This document shows positions 58,851-64,000 of a stretch of DNA of 64,000 nt, piece after piece. This stretch comes from Sinohyriopsis cumingii (lineage: Eukaryota; Mollusca; Bivalvia; Unionida; Unionidae): assembly GCA_028554795.2 (NCBI GenBank), contig CM068835.1:27406311-27470310 (forward strand), in the 5' to 3' direction. The position numbers were made by a program, and so were the translations under genes. The notes below the pieces were generated by a model. That model did not search any database. It was not told where the DNA came from and saw only the letters and a program-made list of their open reading frames with translations. Numbering within the stretch: position 1 is the stretch's first letter; each line of letters starts with the position of its first letter.

Positions 58851-59885
58851 TGGCAGGTGGAGAGAGATCTCCTGTCCTACAGATAAAGCCTGAATGATTT
58901 AATGTGCTGACAAAGGCTCTGATACAGGATTTCAATGAAATCGGATTTATAGTAAATATTTGCTGTGAATTACATAATGACCATTGTACAATTACTTCCT
59001 ACTGCATGTCTGTGCTTCATTTATGCAGGCAAGATTAATTTATGCAACCTGAAATCTATCTATCACCATTCTGTAATGACCAAAAACCATTAAATAAATT
59101 TAACCATTTAAAATTGATAGCATTAGGCAATTGCCTATAAAGCTGGTTTGAAGTTCATAAAAAATTTCTTTTCAAAAGCTCCCTGGAACACTGCAATTTT
59201 CCAAATGACATGCATCATAGAATACCAAATTGAAACCGACTCTATCTTAGAAAACTGCCTGTGTTCTGTTCCTTGTTTAATTATAAATCAATTGTACATG
59301 AATGTCATCTGCCTAACTATAACTGTATGTAGCCTTGGTGACGATCTGCTCATGGTTTTCTTCCATTAACTTTACACAAATGGGGCTAACGTATGTTAGG
59401 TTTTATTTTCCTATGGAACAAGAAGGAAAGTTCTGTTTATTATGTAATAAGTATTTACTGGAAGAACTACAGTATATATGAAAATCAGATGTCCATATTA
59501 AGTGAGGGCTAAACTTAAAAGATACCAATGTTCTTAATTAACAGTTGCACAAAACTGTGCAGAAAAACCCATCTTTAGAATAAACTGACTACATGAAGGA
59601 GGCAGTTGCTAAGAGTAAATGATGGACAGATGGATGAAACCAGTTTATTTGCTGGGCAGGAGATAATATTATTTTATAATACTGAACAATACCAGTAGAC
59701 CAGTATCATATGAATTACCAGTATCAGTAAATACTAACGTACTGTTGTTTATAACTGATAGTGGAAAACCAGTACATTTCTCCATCAGTACAACACTGTT
59801 CATAAGATCAGAAAGAGTGATCATGTTATCTGTAAGAAACATTGAATTGAGAGATGTTCCAGCAAGGCTGTTTCTTGATCATGGC
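58851..59885. other. Unrecognised AT-rich sequence
   Basis: No gene or array recognised. Confidence 0.45.
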
Positions 59886-60418
59886 CAGCATGTCAAGCCT
59901 GTCCCAAAGTCTTTATAATGATAGCATGTCAAGCCTGTCCCAAAGTCTTGATAACGACAGCATGTCAAGCCTGTCCCAGTCTTGATAATAACAGTATGTC
60001 AAGCCTGTCCCAAAGTCTTGATAATGACAGCAAGACAAGCCTGTCCCAAAGTCTTGATAATGACAGCATGTCAAGCCTGTCCCAAAGTCTTGGTAATTAA
60101 AGCATGTCAAGCCTGTCCCAGTCTTGATAATGACTGCATGTCAAGCCTGTCCCAGTCTTGATAATGACAGCATGTCAAGCCTGTCCCAGTCTTGATAATG
60201 ACAGCATGTCAAGCCTGCCCCAGTCTTGATAATGACAGTATGTCAAGCCTGTCCCAGTCTTGATAATGACAGTATGTCAAGCCTGTCCCAAAGTCTTGAT
60301 AATGACAGCAAGACAAGCCTGTCCCAAAGTCTTGATAATGACAGCATGTCAAGCCTGTCCCAAAGTCTTGATAATGACAGCATGTCAAGCCTGTCCCAAA
60401 GTCTTGATAATGACAGGA
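59886..60418. repeat. 36/34-bp minisatellite, about 15 copies
   Basis: The unit is AGCATGTCAAGCCTGTCCCA plus AAGTCTTGATAATGAC. Plus-strand frames repeat a 12-residue SMSSLSQSLDND and minus-strand frames repeat CHYQDFGTGLTC, since 36 is divisible by three. About half of the units lack AA (CCCAGTC), so they are 34 bp and shift the frame. That argues against coding. Confidence 0.95.
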
Positions 60419-60604
60419 ACTAAAAGACTTTAACACTGACTTTAATCTAGGATGCTGATGTCCAGACGTTCACACTAGGACATGAAAATGATCTCTGTTG
60501 TTCTTCCACTGACACAAGTTCAGCAAACTAACTGAGATTCAGTGATTTTTAATCAAAATAAAATTGGTTCTCAATAGCTAAGAACTTTAAGAAAATGAAA
60601 CAAA

Positions 60605-60975
60605 TTAAGTCCATGATCAAACATGTCATCTAAGAGTGACAGTTGTATACAGAATAACTATAGTCAGGGATGCCAAATGGGATCCATGACCAAACATGTA
60701 TTCTAAGAGTGATAGTAGTATACTGAATGACTTTATAGAATGGGACACTATATGAGATTCATCACCAAACCTGTCTTCTAATATTGTAAGTGGTATACTG
60801 AGGGATTTTATACTCAGCGACAATATATGGGATCCATGACCATATTTGTGTTAAAAGAGTGGCAGTGGTATAGTGAGGGACTTTATACTCAGGGACACAA
60901 TATGGGATCTATGACCATATTTGTGTTCAAAGAGTGGCAGTGGTATACAGAGGGACTTTAATGTGAGGGATCACT
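60605..60975. repeat. Degenerate tandem repeat of about 75 bp, five units
   Basis: GGGATCCATGACCATATTTG, AAAGAGTGGCAGTGGTATAC and AGGGACTTTATACTCAGGGA recur in order, with increasing divergence to the left. Confidence 0.85.
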
Positions 60976-60979
60976 GTAT

Positions 60980-61580
60980 TGTAACTCATTATATACTGGA
61001 GTGCTATGGTATTGTGGGTCTTAAAGTTTGCAATAAGTAAATAAAAACGCTGACCTTCAACATATGATATGTCCATTTCTTGTTCTTTGCTCTATACAAA
61101 ATGCATTTAATTTACAGTATAAATCAGATGACTGCAGGAAATGATCGATAAACAGATGCTATGTAAATTCCAGGTTATGCAAGGGGAGTTTCTCTTTGAC
61201 AAAACCGATGTTTCGTTGAGTATCTTGCCAGCTTAATTCATTAAAAGTACATACTTTTAACCTAAAGTTCACTTTCTATTTGTCTTGATCAAGTTCACGC
61301 AAGTGCTTTGCTCTTTGTTATCAACACTACAAACACTTACTATTTGGAGAACAGACTGGTCTCAGTTTGTAATTACTTGGAACTGGTGCTAAAGGGGTTA
61401 CAAAATAGATCAGTTCCAAAACAAAAATTCTCAAAGTTGAATTTAGGTTGTTCATATTATCAATTTGTATATTTCCATAACAGCTGCTTGAGTTGGAGTT
61501 TACTTTGGGCAACTAAATATCTACAGTACTTGCTTTACTAGGTGAGTGGATTTTTTAAAAAAATGTATTACTCTAAAACT
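60980..61580. other. Unrecognised sequence
   Basis: No gene. The plus-strand frame at 61308-61541 has no recognised motif. Confidence 0.4.
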
Positions 61581-61581
61581 G

Positions 61582-61584
<3 letters not shown>

Positions 61585-61631
<47 letters not shown>
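61585..61631. repeat. (ATT)n microsatellite
   Basis: About 15 ATT units. No LINE 3' UTR is recognisable immediately to its left. Confidence 0.96.
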
Positions 61632-61632
<1 letters not shown>

Positions 61633-62811
61633 TCTGTAAGCAAACATTATTCATGGATGTTAAATTTGTTGACTTGTTCAAAAACACTGGATTCTAATTT
61701 GGCCCCGTTATATTTTAGTGACTGTACACCTAGACAAGTTACACCTAGACAAGTTATAATATTTAGGGTGGTAAATTTTGACAGTATTTATTTTACAATC
61801 CCCATTGGAGACTACTAAATCACTAAAATTTCTCCATCAATACAAATATGAGGTACACTCCATTATCATTACCTTTGATTAGCAGATACTGTACCAAATA
61901 TTCTGTTTCAACTGACTGAATGACTCTTCATACAGGTTTACCTGGTAATGTTAAGACTGATCCTGTACTGAAACAATCCACTTTTCAAAAGAAGTAATCA
62001 CACAACAAGGTGCAATTGAGACACCGAACTCATGATTTATGAAACTAACAACTGTTTATGAGACTTAAATACGTAAATGACCATACTTTCCTCTTACATC
62101 AGGATGCTGCTTACAAATAATTATTTCACTCCCAACCAGTTAATTAACTCTGTAACAAAAGGATTGCTATAGGCAAAAATCAATATGAAATGGATATCTT
62201 TGTAAAGATTAATTATCTTGTCATAAATGAAATAAAAAAATGTTTTCGCTCCTATTATTCCAGTAATAGAGGTCTTGATATCTGCAAACCTGGTGGGGTA
62301 TTTACAAATCATATAATGACATCTACAAAATTTCAACCATAATAAACAACACCAACATCGAATTACAAAAAGCCAACTAAATTTTGTTTGTGATGCATAA
62401 GTTCAGAACCTGTTGTTTCTAGTTAAAAATTTCAAACATCAAATTCAAAATGTGTTTTTAGACATCAAGCTCATAGTATATTAAAGATCTAAATGGGGGT
62501 GGGTGTGTGGAAGTTTACATGACTTTGTGTGTATTTAAAGCCTCCTAATGTTTCCGGCCATGTTACCACATAATTATAACCTTAATGTGTGATCAATATA
62601 ATGCACTGATAGCTTTACCAAAATCCCTGAGTCAATTTTGAGAGGAAAAATGCACAGTGACATGTATCAAAGAAAACTAAAATCAGGAAAGTGATTGATA
62701 ATGTACTGAGTCTTTATCAAATAAATACCCACACATACACATATATTTTTTTTTGTCATAGCTTTTCTTTCAATATCTGTCTATATTACTTGGCCATTTA
62801 TGTACAGAACT
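61632..62811. other. Unrecognised AT-rich sequence
   Basis: No gene. A short duplication ACACCTAGACAAGTT lies at 61726-61755. Confidence 0.45.
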
Positions 62812-63165
62812 ACAATCTCAGTCTCAAATAAAACAATATCAGTCTGACAAACAAAGCATCCTCAGTCTCAGACAATGAAATCTCAGTCTCAAACAACAAA
62901 ATGAGCTCAGTCTCAAAAAAGCAATCTCAGTCTCAAACAACAAAACAATTTCACTCTCAAACAAAACAATCTGTCTCAAAGCAATCTCAGTCTCAAACAA
63001 AACAATCTCAGTCTCAAACAAGAAAAAAATCTCAGTCTCAAACAAAACAATCTCAGTCTCAAACAACAAAACAATCTCAGTCTCAAACAAAACAATCTCA
63101 GTCTCAAATAACAAAATGATCTTAGTCTCAAACAAAACAATCTCAGTCTCAAACAAAGCTGAATC
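62812..63165. repeat. About 20-bp minisatellite, about 17 irregular copies
   Basis: The core CAATCTCAGTCTCAAACAA, with AACAAAA or AAAAAG insertions between units, gives unit lengths from about 14 to 26 bp. Frames reading SQSQTKQ on the plus strand and FETEIVL on the minus strand are by-products. Confidence 0.93.
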
Positions 63166-64000
63166 TCAGTTATAAATCCAGGTTATAGCTAGAATTTCAT
63201 TGAAATCAACTTGCATTCATAGGAATCATGAAATGATAACATGACCAAGGTTCAACACTGAACTTAATATTAGTAATGTATTATTAACGTACATATCAAA
63301 TGGTAAGCGAGTTAGTTTTAGTTTCTAAGAACCTACATTACAGCTCAAGTGATTTTTCCTATCTCCATATTTCGCAGTAGGGGAGTTAATGCCCTCCTTA
63401 CCTGCTCTGCAGTGGAGGGGTCGATACAAATCACCGACACAACTCTGCTGTTATGTCTATTTCTTCTCCACTGCAGAAGGGACTGGTCAACATTAGTGAC
63501 TGAAGTTTGAAAAGCCAATGTATGAAGACCACCTATGGAATGACTCAGAAGTCAAAGTGATTTACAATCAGATAATGCTTGAAGAATTAATTGTCTTTAT
63601 GTCAACTGTATATTCAATAAATGTGTGTTTCAACATATATAATATACTACTATTTGCAGTTATTGCCGATGTCAAAAATTTATGTTCATTCCAAATCCAG
63701 TCTAAACAGCATAACCCAAGAAATTTACAGCATGATTAGTGGAAAGTAGATTACAAACACTTCCAGGAATTTGACATTTTTACTTTATTCAAAGAAAACA
63801 TACACAATGACTTAATGGAAGGCATACTTATATGGCTTCCCTTAAACAGCATAAATTTGTCCTTTTGTTACAAAGGAAAAGCCATTTTCTAATATATGGA
63901 CAGTTACATTTCAAATGACAAATTCTGGTATTTAAAATGAAGAAAAGAACAAAAAAAACCCACTGAATTTACACTGAAATGCAAGCCACATGCTTAGTCT
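63166..64000. other. Unrecognised sequence with a small inverted repeat
   Basis: CTGCTCTGCAGTGGAGGGGT (63402-63421) and TTCTTCTCCACTGCAGAAGG (63461-63480) share the inverted pair CTGCAGTGGAG/CTCCACTGCAG, separated by about 55 bases. No gene or family recognised. Confidence 0.45.

Noticed and set aside
59913-60436. 12-residue-repeat proteins on both strands
   Set aside because: The 36-bp unit is open by chance on both strands. The frequent 34-bp units shift the frame.
62839-63156. Gln/Ser-rich or FETEIVL-repeat protein
   Set aside because: Irregular minisatellite with variable unit length; no coding evidence.

Overview
This window reads as animal nuclear DNA, most probably from a marine invertebrate and plausibly a bivalve or other mollusc. 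It is AT-rich by eye, full of (AT)n, (GT)n and (ATT)n microsatellites, tRNA-derived SINEs, 5'-truncated LINEs and about twenty unrelated minisatellites. It has no dense open reading frames, operons or ribosome binding sites. The mollusc call is an inference from the style of the repeats, not from a diagnostic gene. I found no convincing host protein-coding gene, tRNA gene or rRNA gene. Every open frame with recognisable protein similarity belongs to a transposable element.

Layout. 1-8 kb: a 28-bp minisatellite (1826-2874), a SINE with a perfect target-site duplication (4201-4454), CA-rich and 40-bp minisatellites, and a LINE 3' end (5790-6380). 8-17 kb: a hairpin-core MITE-like element (8128-8316), a second one abutting (AT)50 with a SINE just beyond (10.75-11.32 kb), a LINE remnant, a 24-bp minisatellite (12494-13274), a third MITE copy and a 39-bp minisatellite. 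18.2-19.7 kb: the decayed tyrosine recombinase and reverse transcriptase of a DIRS-like retrotransposon, on the minus strand. 20-28 kb: SINEs inserted into minisatellites, then a 2.2-kb 43-bp array with higher-order structure. 29-34.3 kb: two blocks of one 28-bp minisatellite around a second LINE 3' end, a long inverted repeat, and a very homogeneous 38-bp array. 34.3-36.3 kb: an RNase H remnant, a LINE reverse-transcriptase end, and a Penelope-like GIY-YIG endonuclease joined to that LINE in one frame. 39-44.4 kb: a LINE 3' end and a long, decayed LINE with ORF1, endonuclease and fragments of the rest. 45-55 kb: mostly unrecognised sequence, with several MITE copies, one a compound array holding nested SINEs. 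55.9-63.2 kb: six further minisatellites and a SINE with a GT-rich end.

The elements interact by nesting rather than by a pathway. SINEs land in MITEs and minisatellites, a Penelope-like element lies in a LINE, and SINE tails ((AAC)n or (AC)n) and LINE tails ((ATT)n, (CTT)n) coincide with microsatellites. The best candidates for something undescribed are the hairpin-core MITE-like family with variable core number, the LINE/Penelope junction with a hammerhead-like motif downstream, and the four-unit higher-order structure of the 43-bp array. Names of element clades come from motifs read by eye and need database comparison.
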